A stretch of DNA of 64,000 nucleotides from Rhodoplanes serenus. Lineage in GTDB: Bacteria; Pseudomonadota; Alphaproteobacteria; Rhizobiales; Xanthobacteraceae. The stretch is taken from the NCBI GenBank assembly GCA_945897515.1, contig CAMDFO010000011.1, positions 27,636 through 91,635 of the forward strand, written 5' to 3'. The position numbers and the translations under genes were made by a program. Under the pieces are notes generated by a model, which worked only from the letters and a program-made list of their open reading frames with translations, was not told where the DNA came from and searched no databases. Within the stretch, counting starts at the first letter, position 1; every line of letters begins with the position of its first letter. Below are positions 28,217 to 37,643 of this stretch, piece after piece.

Positions 28217-29380
28217 ATGACTGAACATACCTTCGCCAACACCTTTCCGGGCAATCTGCGCTGGAGCAACGCCATGCAGATCGTCAAAGGCATGGTGCCT
28301 TATGGCGCGTCGAACATGGCCGAGATCGACAACATCCGGATACGGCTAAACGGGCGCGCCGGTGAAGCCGATCTGGACAAGGCTTGGAAAGAGGAATGGG
28401 CGAAGGAGGCAGACCGCGTCGCCGCCTATGGCGACAAGGCCGACGCCGAGGGCCGCACCATCACCGCCGGCAATCAATACATGCGGGCGGGCAACTACTA
28501 TTACAGCGCCGAACGCTTCATCCCGCCGGGCGAAGAGAAGATCGCGATGTATCGCAAGGCGCTGAGCCGCTACCAGGGAGCGATGATGCGGCTTCATCCC
28601 GACATCGAGCGGGTCGAGGTGCCGTACGAGAAGGGGCTGACGCTGCCGGCGTATTTCGTGAAGGGCAAAGGCGAAGGCAAGCGCCCGACGCTGGTGCTGT
28701 ACGACGGCATGGACAACGCCAAGGAGATGAGCGTCATCTTCGCCGGCATCGATCTCGCCAAGCGCGGCATCAACGTGCTCGCAATCGACGGCCCCGGCCA
28801 GTCCGAGCCGCTGCGTCTGCGCAACATCCCGAGCCGCTACGACTACGAAGCCTCCGGCATCCCGGCCTATGACTACGTGGCGTCGCGCCCCGAGGTCGAC
28901 CCCAAGCGCGTCGCGGTCGGCGGCTACAGCTTCGGCGGCTATCACGGACCGCGCATCTGCGCCTTCGACAAGCGCTACGCCGCTGGCGTGGCGCTGGGCG
29001 CCATGCATTGGCCGATCTACGACTGGGTCGCAGGCAACAAGAAGCTGCTCGCGCAGGACGAACGCACCAGCTCGACCTCGATCTTCCAGTTCCGCTGGGT
29101 GGTCGGCGCGCCGGACAACGAGACCGCCCTGGAGATCGCCAAGACCTTCGACCTGGAGGGCGTGGCGCAGAAGGTCGAATGCCCGTTCCTGATCCTGCAC
29201 GGCGAGAACGACCAGATCGTGCCGATGGAGGCCGCTCATATCCTCTACGAAAAGCTCGGCTCCAAGAACAAGGAGCTGCGCGTCTTCACCGCCGAGGAAG
29301 GTGGCGCCGAGCATTGCCAGGTCGACCACCGCCAGCTTGGCGTGGACTACATCGGGGACTGGCTGCTGAAGAATATGTAG
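28217..29380 (+). CDS. Alpha/beta hydrolase with N-terminal helical cap (FrsA / 2,6-dihydroxypseudooxynicotine hydrolase-like)
   Basis: GYSFGGYHGPRICAF nucleophile elbow; HGENDQIVP; EEGGAEHCQVDH; paralog of 37644-38810. Confidence 0.82.
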   Translation: MTEHTFANTFPGNLRWSNAMQIVKGMVPYGASNMAEIDNIRIRLNGRAGEADLDKAWKEEWAKEADRVAAYGDKADAEGRTITAGNQYMRAGNYYYSAERFIPPGEEKIAMYRKALSRYQGAMMRLHPDIERVEVPYEKGLTLPAYFVKGKGEGKRPTLVLYDGMDNAKEMSVIFAGIDLAKRGINVLAIDGPGQSEPLRLRNIPSRYDYEASGIPAYDYVASRPEVDPKRVAVGGYSFGGYHGPRICAFDKRYAAGVALGAMHWPIYDWVAGNKKLLAQDERTSSTSIFQFRWVVGAPDNETALEIAKTFDLEGVAQKVECPFLILHGENDQIVPMEAAHILYEKLGSKNKELRVFTAEEGGAEHCQVDHRQLGVDYIGDWLLKNM

Positions 29381-29384
29381 CCGC

Positions 29385-29498
29385 GCGTGTCCCGGGCGCA
29401 GCGCAGCACGAAGTGGTGCGCTGCAGACCCGGGACCCAGCTTTCTTTCCTGCCAACCAACCGGGGTCCCGGGTCTCGCTTCGCTCGCCGGGACACGAG
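29385..29498. repeat. Palindromic intergenic repeat, family S
   Basis: GTCCCGGGTCTCGCTTCGCTCGCCGGGACACGAG shared with 2181-2288 and, inverted, 44176-44282. Confidence 0.75.
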
Positions 29499-29555
29499 GT
29501 TCAAACCCGCAGCGAGATGGTACAAAAGGCAAAAGAATTCTTAGGGAGACACGTC

Positions 29556-30539
29556 ATGCGGAACTGGCTTCGCTCGTCGCTTGCTCTCACCGCGCTGCTC
29601 CTCCCATTCGCAGCCGCTCACGCCCAATCCTCCTATCCGGACCGCCCGATCCGCTTGATCGTGGCGTTCGTGCCGGGCGGCGCCACCGACACATTGGGAC
29701 GGCAGATCATCAACGATCTGGCGGAGGGGCTCGGCCAGTCGGTGATCATCGAGAACCGGCCCGGCGCAAACGGCTATCTCGCCTGGAACCACGTCGCCGC
29801 CGCCGAGCCGGACGGCTATACGCTGCTGCTGGCCGAGAACGCGCTGGCGATCAGCCAGGCGTTGCACAAAAAGGCGACGTCGCCGTTCGATCCGCTGACG
29901 CAGTACGTCGGCATCGCCGGGATCGCGACCTCGCCGTCGGTGCTGCTGGTTTCCAACAACGTGCCGGTCAACTCGGTGGCCGAGCTTGTGGCCTACTCGA
30001 AAACCGTCTCGACGAAATTGAACTTCGCCTCCGCCGGCGTCGGCAGCGTCTCGCACCTGATCTTCGAGGTGTTCAAGGACGGCGTCGGCATGGACGCGAT
30101 CCACATCCCGTACAAGGGCGGCGGCCAATCGATCAACGACGTGGTCGCCGGCCATGTTCCAATGACGCTGAACTCAATCCAGGCGTCGAAAGGATTGGTG
30201 GAGACCGGCAAGGTGAAAGGTCTCGGCGTGACCAGCTCCGCGCGCTCGCCCGCGCTACCGAACGTGCCGACACTGGTCGAGGCCGGCATGCGCCCGCCGC
30301 CCATGGACATGCGCTTCTGGTTCGCACTTTTCGCTCCCAAAGGGCTGCCGGAGCCGATCAAGGCGAAGATCGAAAATGTGGTGTCCACCATGCTGACCAA
30401 GCAGAGCCTGCGCGACCGGCTCGCCAGGCTCGACATCTCGCCGGACTTCGTTCCCGGCCCCGCGCTGCAAACCAAACTCGCCACCGAAATTCAAAGCTGG
30501 ACACGCTTCATCGACGCCAAAGGGATCAAGCCGCAATAA
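29556..30539 (+). CDS. Bug/TctC family substrate-binding protein (triplet copy 1)
   Basis: YPDRPIRLIVAFVPGGATDTLGRQI, VIENRPGANGYLAWNHVAAAEPDGYTLLLAENALAI. Confidence 0.94.
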   Translation: MRNWLRSSLALTALLLPFAAAHAQSSYPDRPIRLIVAFVPGGATDTLGRQIINDLAEGLGQSVIIENRPGANGYLAWNHVAAAEPDGYTLLLAENALAISQALHKKATSPFDPLTQYVGIAGIATSPSVLLVSNNVPVNSVAELVAYSKTVSTKLNFASAGVGSVSHLIFEVFKDGVGMDAIHIPYKGGGQSINDVVAGHVPMTLNSIQASKGLVETGKVKGLGVTSSARSPALPNVPTLVEAGMRPPPMDMRFWFALFAPKGLPEPIKAKIENVVSTMLTKQSLRDRLARLDISPDFVPGPALQTKLATEIQSWTRFIDAKGIKPQ

Positions 30540-30587
30540 GCATGATCCCGAAAAGTGGTAACCGATTTTCGGATCAGATCATGCTCG
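30540..30587. repeat. Short palindromic intergenic repeat CATGATCCCGAAAAGTGG...CGGATCAGATCATGCTC
   Basis: Resembles a dispersed rhizobial intergenic palindrome (recall, not searched). Confidence 0.45.
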
Positions 30588-30707
30588 AACAACAGGCCGG
30601 CGGAACGGCGAAGTGCCGCATCCACGGGACCTGATGCCTATCGACGGCATCCGCCGCCCGTGGTCGAATAGGGTTGCCGGTCATGGCCAATCCTTGGGGA
30701 ACACGTC

Positions 30708-31694
30708 ATGCTCCATCTCGTTCGCTGGTGCTTCGTCGTTCTGACACTGCTGGGCGTCCCGGTCCTGGCGAAGGCGCAGGGCTCGTATCCCGACAGACCC
30801 ATCAAGTTCGTGATCGCGTTCCCGCCCGGCGGCGCGACCGACACATTCTTCCGGCTGATCTCGAACGACCTTGCGACTGCGCTCGGAGCGTCGATCGTGA
30901 TCGAAAACAAGGGCGGCGCGGGCGGCTACATCGCCTGGCAGATGGTCGCGGCCTCACCAAACGACGGCTACACGGTGCTGGTCGCGGAAAACGCCATCGG
31001 CATCAATCAGGCGCTGTACAAGACGCATCCTTCGGGCTTCAACCCGCTGAAGGATTATGACGCCGTCGGCGCGATGGCGAGCACGCCGCTGGCGTGGAGC
31101 GTCGCCAACAACGTTCCCGCCAACACCTGGGCCGAGTTCGTGTCCTGGTCGAAGACGGTGGTCGGGAAGTTCAACTACGGCCATGCCGGTCCCGGCAGCG
31201 TGTCGCACCTTGTACCCGAGGTCATTCTCGATGGCGCCGGCCTGCAAGCCGTCCCCGTGCCTTTCCGGGGCGGCGGCCCGGCCGCGCAGGCGGTTGCGGG
31301 CGGGCACGTCGCCGTGGTCGCGTCGTCGGTGCCGGTCGCCAAGACCCAGATGGAGGGCAAGCTCGTCAAGAATCTGTTCGTGACAGGCGCCAAACGCTCG
31401 CCGGCCATGCCGAGCGTGCCGACACTGAAGGAGCTTGGGGTCCAGGTCGCCGACGTGGACCTCGAATTCTGGTGGGGTCTGTTCGTCCCGAAGGGCACGC
31501 CGGAGCCGATCCGGGCCAAGCTCGAAAACGCACTGCAAGCCACCATGGCGAACCCGGCCGTGCGCGAGCGGCTCACCAGGGTCGACACCGATCCGTCGTT
31601 CGCACCTGGACCGGCACTGAAGGTCAAGCTTGAGAACGAGATCAAGAACTGGTCGCGGTTCATCGACGCCAAAAGCATCAAAGTTCAGCCGTAA
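30708..31694 (+). CDS. Bug/TctC family substrate-binding protein (triplet copy 2)
   Basis: YPDRPIKFVIAFPPGGATDTFFRLI, VIENKGGAGGYIAWQMVAASPNDGYTVLVAENAIGI. Confidence 0.94.
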   Translation: MLHLVRWCFVVLTLLGVPVLAKAQGSYPDRPIKFVIAFPPGGATDTFFRLISNDLATALGASIVIENKGGAGGYIAWQMVAASPNDGYTVLVAENAIGINQALYKTHPSGFNPLKDYDAVGAMASTPLAWSVANNVPANTWAEFVSWSKTVVGKFNYGHAGPGSVSHLVPEVILDGAGLQAVPVPFRGGGPAAQAVAGGHVAVVASSVPVAKTQMEGKLVKNLFVTGAKRSPAMPSVPTLKELGVQVADVDLEFWWGLFVPKGTPEPIRAKLENALQATMANPAVRERLTRVDTDPSFAPGPALKVKLENEIKNWSRFIDAKSIKVQP

Positions 31695-31738
31695 AAGCGC
31701 CGCGTGGACGACCAATGCAATCGAGGGGAAGAATTGTG

Positions 31739-32725
31739 ATGCAGCGTTTTATTGGATGGCTTTCGATCGCCTGTGCGCTCTTCGTCGTTCCGGCCGCCGC
31801 GCAGGCTCAGGGCAGCTACCCGGACCGGCCGGTCCGGCTGATCGTCGCGTTTCCGCCCGGCGGCGCGACCGACACGTTCATCCGGCAGCTTACCAACGAC
31901 ATCCAGACGGCGCTGGGCCAATCGGTCGTTATCGAGAACCGCGGCGGAGGCGGCGGCTATATCGCCTGGCAGCAGGTCGCGAATTCGCCGCCGGACGGCT
32001 ACACGCTGCTGGTGGCGGAGAACGCGCTCGGCATCAGCCAAGCGTTGTACCAGGGACATTCGTCTGGGTTCGATCCGCGCAAGCAGTACGACGCCATCGC
32101 CGGCCTTGCGAACTCGCCGCTGGCGCTCGCGGTCGCCAACAACATCCCCGCTAACACGATGCAGGAATTCATCGCCCACGCGAAGTCGGTGCCGCAGAAA
32201 CTGAACTATGCCTCTGCCGGCACCGGCAGCGTCGCGCATCTGACGATGGAGGTCGTTATCGACGGCGCCGGCATGCCGTTCGTCCACGTGCCCTACAAGG
32301 GCGGCGGGCCGGCGATGGCCGACGTCATCGCCGGACATGTCGCCGCCAACATGGCCGGGATCGGCGTTGCCAAGACCCTGGTGGAAGGCGGCAAGATCAA
32401 AACGTTCGCGGTCACCGGCGATGTGCGCTCGCCCGCGTTGCCGAATGTGCCGACGCTCAAGGAATCCGGCGTCAAGCACGCCGACGTGGACATGCGCTTC
32501 TGGTGGGGCATCTTCGGCCCGAAGGGCATTCCGGAGCCGGTGCGCGCCAAGATCGAGAGGGTGTTCCAGACCGTGATGACCGACCCCAAGGTGAAGGAGC
32601 GTCTTCTCAAGGTCGACAACATCACCGATTTCATTCCCGGCAAGGCGCTGCACGCCAAGCTCGAAAACGAGATCAAGAACTGGACCACCTTCATCAACGC
32701 CAAAGGCATCAAGGTTTCCAACTAG
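31739..32725 (+). CDS. Bug/TctC family substrate-binding protein (triplet copy 3)
   Basis: YPDRPVRLIVAFPPGGATDTFIRQL, VIENRGGGGGYIAWQQVANSPPDGYTLLVAENALGI. Confidence 0.94.
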   Translation: MQRFIGWLSIACALFVVPAAAQAQGSYPDRPVRLIVAFPPGGATDTFIRQLTNDIQTALGQSVVIENRGGGGGYIAWQQVANSPPDGYTLLVAENALGISQALYQGHSSGFDPRKQYDAIAGLANSPLALAVANNIPANTMQEFIAHAKSVPQKLNYASAGTGSVAHLTMEVVIDGAGMPFVHVPYKGGGPAMADVIAGHVAANMAGIGVAKTLVEGGKIKTFAVTGDVRSPALPNVPTLKESGVKHADVDMRFWWGIFGPKGIPEPVRAKIERVFQTVMTDPKVKERLLKVDNITDFIPGKALHAKLENEIKNWTTFINAKGIKVSN

Positions 32726-32862
32726 GCGTGATCCGGAAAATACCTGCTCCGGACATGGCCATGCGGTGACCGGGTATGCAAAAAAAAGATCTACTCCGCC
32801 GAACCGTGACGGTCCCGGCGGGGCGCAGCCGCAATGTCAAGGAAAGCGGCACGGAAAATGGA

Positions 32863-33333
32863 ATGACTGAGCGATTTTCGTTTGTAGTCAACGGGTACCC
32901 GGCCGAAGTCACAGCCGACGGCACGGCCCCCCTCCTCTCGGTGCTGCGCGACGAGTTGAACCTGCGCGGCAGCCGCTACGGCTGCGGCACCGAGCAGTGC
33001 GGCGCTTGCATGGTGCTGATCGACGGCGTGCCGGCCTATTCCTGCACGCGCGATACCGCGTCGGTTGCGGGACGCCGCGTTACCACGGTCGAAGGTTTGT
33101 CCAGCAACGGCGCGCTGAGCCCGTTGCAGCAGGCATTCCTCGACGAGCAGGCCGGCCAGTGCGGCTACTGCCTCTCCGGCATTCTGGTGTCGGCATCGGC
33201 GTTGCTCGCGAAAAATCCCAACCCGAGCCGGGCCGAGATCGTGACCGCGCTCGATCCACATCTCTGTCGCTGCGGCATGCACAACCGGGTGATCCGTGCG
33301 GTGCAGCGCGCGGCGGCAGGAGGTAGCACATGA
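32863..33333 (+). CDS. [2Fe-2S]-binding small subunit of xanthine dehydrogenase-family Mo-hydroxylase
   Basis: RYGCGTEQCGACMVLIDGVPAYSC, GQCGYCLSGILVSASALLAKNPNPSRAEIVTALDPHLCRCGMHNRVIRAV. Confidence 0.93.
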   Translation: MTERFSFVVNGYPAEVTADGTAPLLSVLRDELNLRGSRYGCGTEQCGACMVLIDGVPAYSCTRDTASVAGRRVTTVEGLSSNGALSPLQQAFLDEQAGQCGYCLSGILVSASALLAKNPNPSRAEIVTALDPHLCRCGMHNRVIRAVQRAAAGGST

Positions 33334-35450
33334 TCTCCAACACGCTGCCGCTCAGCCTCACCGACAATCCGATCCTGTCGCAATGGATCGCGTTCGAGGA
33401 AAAGGGTCGCGTCCGCATCGCCACCGGCAAGGTCGAGATCGGCCAGGGCATCCTCACCGCGATGACGCAGATCGCGGCCGAAGAGTTGGACGTGACGCCC
33501 GAACAGGTGCGGATGGTGTCCGGCGAGACCGACGTCAGCCCGGCGGAATATTTCACCTCGGGCAGCTATTCGGTCGCGGTCGGCGGCGCTGCGATCCGGC
33601 TGGTCTGCGCCGAGGTGCGCTCGCTGTTCCTCGATCGCGCCGCGGAGGCGCTGGGCTGCAAGGCGAGCGAGCTTTCGGTCGAAGGCGGGAAATTCCTGCG
33701 CGCCGGCAAGGACACCGGCCGCGACTACTGGTCGATGTCGGGAGAGATCAAGCTCGACCGGCGTGCGAGCGGCACCGCGCCGACCAAGCTGCCGTCGACC
33801 TACCGCATCGTCGGCAAGAGCCTGCCGCGGCTCGATCTGCCGGCCAAAGTCGCGGGCGCGGCCTTCATCCACGATATCGCGCCGGAGGATGTGGTGCACG
33901 CCCGCGTGCTGCGTCGGCCATGGCGGCACGCGCGGCTCGTTGCGTTCGACGAAGCTGCGGTGCGCAAGGCGGCGAAAGCGCCGGTCGACACCCTCCGCGA
34001 AGGCGATTTCGTGGCGTTCACCGGCGCGAGCGAGCTGGCCGTTTCGCGCGCCGCCGAAGCCGCCCGCGCCTCGGCGCGCTGGGAGGGCGGCATGCCCGCG
34101 CCGGACAACATCGGCGACCGCGAATGGCTCAAAGCGCAGCCCGCGAAATCGCGCACGGTCGAGAACGGTCTTCCCGGCCGCGCGCAGGGCCGCGTGGTCG
34201 AGGCGGAATATTCGCGGCCGTTCCTGACATACGGTTCGATCGGTCCGGCCTGCGCGCTGGCCGAATTCAAGGACGGTGCGCTCAAGGTGTGGTCGCACAC
34301 CCAAGGCCCCTCCATCCAGCGCGACTGGCTGGCCCGTGCGCTCGGCATGGAGACAAAACAAGTCACCGTGTTCCACCGCCAGGGCGCGGGCGCCTACGGC
34401 CACAACACCGCCGACGATGCCGCGTTCGACGCCTGTTACATCGCGACCCGGATGCCCGGGCGAACGATCCGCGTGCAATGGCCGCGCGAGGACGAGTTCC
34501 TGGCCGCTCCGATCAGCACCGCCATGGCGATCAAGCTGCGTGCCGTGCTCGACGACGAAAATAAGCCCGCCGACTGGACCATCGAAATCTGGAGCCCGCC
34601 GCACGCCCAGCGTCCCGGCATGAACGGCAATTCCAATTTCACCGGCGCCGAAGCGCTGCCGAACCCGCCACCGCAGAAAGAACTCAACGACATCGGCGAC
34701 GATCGCGGCGGCGGCGCCACCCGCAACGGCGTGGCGATCTACGACCTGCCGCGCCATAGGCTGATCCACCACATGATCCCGGGCGCGCCGTTGCGCACCT
34801 CGTCGCTGCGCGGGCTCGGCGCCTGGGCCAATGTCTATGCCATCGAATCGTTCATCGACGAGCTCGCCGAAGCTGCGGGCGAAGACCCGGTGAGCTATCG
34901 GCTGGCGCTGCTCTCCGATCCGCGGCCGCATCGGGTGGTCGAGACCGCGGCACAGATGAGCGGCTGGTTCGACAAGCGCAATCTCGGCGAAGGCCGCGCG
35001 CTCGGCTTCGGCTTCGCCCGCTACAAGAACATCGCCTCGTTCGCCGCCGTAGTGGCCGAAGTCGAGGTCGACCAGGATGTCCGCCTCAAGCGGATCTGGT
35101 GCGCGGCCGATGCCGGCCTGGTGATCTCGCCGGACGGCGCAAAGAACCAGATCGAAGGCGGCATCATCCAGGGTGCGAGCTTCGCGATGCGCGAGCGCGT
35201 CCGCTTCGAGGGCGGCAAGGTGGCGACTGCGACCTGGGCCGACTATCCGATCCTGCGGTTCTCCGACATTCCCGAGATCGACATCGAGCTGATCGACAAT
35301 CCGAACGAGCCGACGCTGGGGCTCGGCGAAGCCTCGGTCGGGCCGACCGGCGCCGCCATCGGCAACGCCGTGGCCCGAGCGCTCGGCAAACGCATCCGCG
35401 ATTTACCACTGACGCGCGACCGGATCGCGGCTACGCTGCTGGCCGAATAA
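33330..35450 (+). CDS. Molybdopterin-binding large subunit, isoquinoline 1-oxidoreductase/IorB-like
   Basis: ATGA overlap with small subunit; KVEIGQGILTAMTQIAAEELDVTPEQVRMVSGETDVSP near the N-terminus; IEGGIIQGASFAMRERVRFEGGKVATATWADYPI; GLGEASVGPTGAAIGNAVARALGKRIRDLPLT. Confidence 0.92.
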   Translation: MISNTLPLSLTDNPILSQWIAFEEKGRVRIATGKVEIGQGILTAMTQIAAEELDVTPEQVRMVSGETDVSPAEYFTSGSYSVAVGGAAIRLVCAEVRSLFLDRAAEALGCKASELSVEGGKFLRAGKDTGRDYWSMSGEIKLDRRASGTAPTKLPSTYRIVGKSLPRLDLPAKVAGAAFIHDIAPEDVVHARVLRRPWRHARLVAFDEAAVRKAAKAPVDTLREGDFVAFTGASELAVSRAAEAARASARWEGGMPAPDNIGDREWLKAQPAKSRTVENGLPGRAQGRVVEAEYSRPFLTYGSIGPACALAEFKDGALKVWSHTQGPSIQRDWLARALGMETKQVTVFHRQGAGAYGHNTADDAAFDACYIATRMPGRTIRVQWPREDEFLAAPISTAMAIKLRAVLDDENKPADWTIEIWSPPHAQRPGMNGNSNFTGAEALPNPPPQKELNDIGDDRGGGATRNGVAIYDLPRHRLIHHMIPGAPLRTSSLRGLGAWANVYAIESFIDELAEAAGEDPVSYRLALLSDPRPHRVVETAAQMSGWFDKRNLGEGRALGFGFARYKNIASFAAVVAEVEVDQDVRLKRIWCAADAGLVISPDGAKNQIEGGIIQGASFAMRERVRFEGGKVATATWADYPILRFSDIPEIDIELIDNPNEPTLGLGEASVGPTGAAIGNAVARALGKRIRDLPLTRDRIAATLLAE

Positions 35451-35472
35451 CAAGCCTTAAAGGGAGGACACC

Positions 35473-36453
35473 ATGAGGTTTCTGGGACGCGCCGCCGCGG
35501 CGGCATTGCTCGCGGGCTCCGCGCTGCTGGTATCGAACATCGGCCAGGCGCAGGAGCTGCAGTCCGGCAAGCCGATCCGGATGATCGTCGGCCTCGCGGC
35601 CGGCGGCGGCACCGACGTCATGGCGCGCCTGGTGGCTCAGAAGATGGGCCAGAACATGGGCATGAACGTCATCGTCGAGAACAAGGCCGGTGGCAACTTC
35701 ATCCCGGCCCTGCGCGAGTTGACCGGCTCGCCGGCGGACGGTCACACCCTGTTCTTCATCTCGACCTCGACGCTGATCACCCAGCCGCTGCACCAGCCGG
35801 GTTATCCGTTCGACCTGACCAAGCTCACGCCGATCACGCAGGTTGCGACCGGGCCGCTGATCCTGGTGGTGAAGAACCAGCTCGGCATCAAGACGCTGAA
35901 GGAGCTGATCGACCACGCCAAGAAAGATCCAGGCAAACTGAGCTTCGGTGTCGGCGGCGGCACCGGCAGCTCGCTTTATTTCGCGACCGAGCTGCTCAAG
36001 TCGAAGGCCGGCATCGATATCAGGGTCGTCAGCTACAAGGGCGCAGGCCCTGCACTCAACGACCTGCTCGGCGGGCACATCGACGGCATGTTCGACGCCA
36101 TGCCGGTGATGGCGCCGCAGGCCAAGGAAGGAAAGGTGACGGCGCTCGCGGTCACCAGCGCCAAACGCTCCGCAGCACTGCCCAACGTGCCGACCATCCA
36201 GGAGTCGGGCTATCCCGACTACGAAATGTCCGGCTGGTTCGGCATCCTGGCGCCCGCCGGCACGCCTCCGGCGATTGCACAGAGACTGCGGAACGAGGTG
36301 GCGAAAGCAGTCGCCGATGCGGGCGCTATCAAGATCCTGGACTCGCAGGGCATGGAGCCGCTCGCCACACAACCCGGCGAGTGGGCGAAGTATCTGCAGT
36401 CCGAGCTGGACGTCTACAGCAAGATCATCAAGGACTCGAATATCAAGCCGTAA
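35473..36453 (+). CDS. Bug/TctC family substrate-binding protein (pair copy 1)
   Basis: LQSGKPIRMIVGLAAGGGTDVMARLVAQKM, SPADGHTLFFIS. Confidence 0.93.
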   Translation: MRFLGRAAAAALLAGSALLVSNIGQAQELQSGKPIRMIVGLAAGGGTDVMARLVAQKMGQNMGMNVIVENKAGGNFIPALRELTGSPADGHTLFFISTSTLITQPLHQPGYPFDLTKLTPITQVATGPLILVVKNQLGIKTLKELIDHAKKDPGKLSFGVGGGTGSSLYFATELLKSKAGIDIRVVSYKGAGPALNDLLGGHIDGMFDAMPVMAPQAKEGKVTALAVTSAKRSAALPNVPTIQESGYPDYEMSGWFGILAPAGTPPAIAQRLRNEVAKAVADAGAIKILDSQGMEPLATQPGEWAKYLQSELDVYSKIIKDSNIKP

Positions 36454-36524
36454 TGGCTTTCTTGGCATCATGGCCGGCTTGTTACCGGTCATGGCGGAAC
36501 TGACAGACGACCAGGGAGGATTCC

Positions 36525-37496
36525 ATGATGTCCTTTGCGCGCGCGATCGGCGCGGCCGGGCTGCTGCTCGCGACCGCGTTCATGCCCGGACAGGCCCAGG
36601 AGCTTCAAGCCGGCAAGCCGATCCGCATGATCGTGGGGCTGGCGGCCGGTGGCGGCACCGACATTACGGCGCGGCTGGTGGCGCAGAAGATGAGCGAGAA
36701 CCTGAAGACCACCGTGCTGGTCGAGAACAAGCCCGGCGGCAACTTCGTCATCGCAGCGCGCGAGGTCATGAACTCCCCGGCCGACGGCCACACGCTGTAC
36801 TTCATCTCGTCGAGCTCGCTGATCACCCAGGCGCTGCATCCGGATCATCCGATCGACCTGTTGAAGTTCGCCGCCGTCAGCGAAGTGTCGACCGGACCGC
36901 TGATCCTGGTCGCACGCAACGGTCTCGGCGTGAAAACCATGCCCGAGGTGCTCGATCTCGCCAAAAAGAGTCCCGGCACGCTCAAGTTCGGCACTGGCGG
37001 AGGGACCGGAAGCTCGCTCTATCTGGCGACCGAGTTCCTCAAGGCCACGACCGACATCAAGATCAACATCGTGCCGTATCGCGGCTCCGCGCCGGCGCTC
37101 AACGATCTGCTCGGCGGGCACATCGACCTGATGTTCGACGCCATGCCGATGATGTCGGTGCAGGCCAAGGAGGGCAAGGTGACGCCGATCGCGGTCACCG
37201 GAACCAAGCGCTCGCCGGTGCTGCCCAATGTGGCGACCGTCCAGGAGGCCGGCCTGAAATACGAGATCACCGGCTGGTACGGCCTGCTCGCGCCACCCGG
37301 CACCCCGCCGGCGATCGTCCAGAAGCTGCGCGACGAGGTGGTGAAGGCGGTGTCGCCGAAGGATGTGGTCGAGAAGCTGGCGTCGCAGGGCATGGAGCCG
37401 CGCGCCACCCAGCCCGCCGACTTCGCGAAATACATGCAGTCGGAATTCGCGCTCTACAGCAAGATCGTCAAGGACGCGAACATCAAGCCGCAGTAG
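36525..37496 (+). CDS. Bug/TctC family substrate-binding protein (pair copy 2)
   Basis: LQAGKPIRMIVGLAAGGGTDITARLVAQKM, SPADGHTLYFIS. Confidence 0.93.
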   Translation: MMSFARAIGAAGLLLATAFMPGQAQELQAGKPIRMIVGLAAGGGTDITARLVAQKMSENLKTTVLVENKPGGNFVIAAREVMNSPADGHTLYFISSSSLITQALHPDHPIDLLKFAAVSEVSTGPLILVARNGLGVKTMPEVLDLAKKSPGTLKFGTGGGTGSSLYLATEFLKATTDIKINIVPYRGSAPALNDLLGGHIDLMFDAMPMMSVQAKEGKVTPIAVTGTKRSPVLPNVATVQEAGLKYEITGWYGLLAPPGTPPAIVQKLRDEVVKAVSPKDVVEKLASQGMEPRATQPADFAKYMQSEFALYSKIVKDANIKPQ

Positions 37497-37521
37497 GTTT
37501 TTTTTGCGCCACCTCTCTCCG

Positions 37522-37608
37522 CGTCATGGCCGGGCTTGACCCGGCCATCCACGTCTTGCTTCGTAGAAAGGCAAGACGTGGATGCCCGGCACAGGGCCGG
37601 GCATGACG
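37522..37608. repeat. Palindromic intergenic repeat, family R
   Basis: CGTCATGGCCGGGCTTGACCCGGCCATCCACGTCTTGC...GCAAGACGTGGATGCCCGG...CCGGGCATGACGG. Confidence 0.8.
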
Positions 37609-37643
37609 GAATATGTATCGAAACGCTTTGGAAGGAAGTGCGA

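Noticed and set aside
29347-29532. Small ORFs such as MPFVPSRCGFEPRVPASEARPGTPVGWQERK within repeats
   Set aside because: These are translations of the family S palindrome, a common source of spurious hypothetical proteins.
28217-35450. Assignment as a nicotine or nic (nicotinate) pathway cluster
   Set aside because: No NicC/NicX/NicF/NicD-equivalent set, no FAD subunit and no cytochrome domains; only general resemblance of Mo-hydroxylase plus C-C hydrolase, so kept as a hypothesis only.
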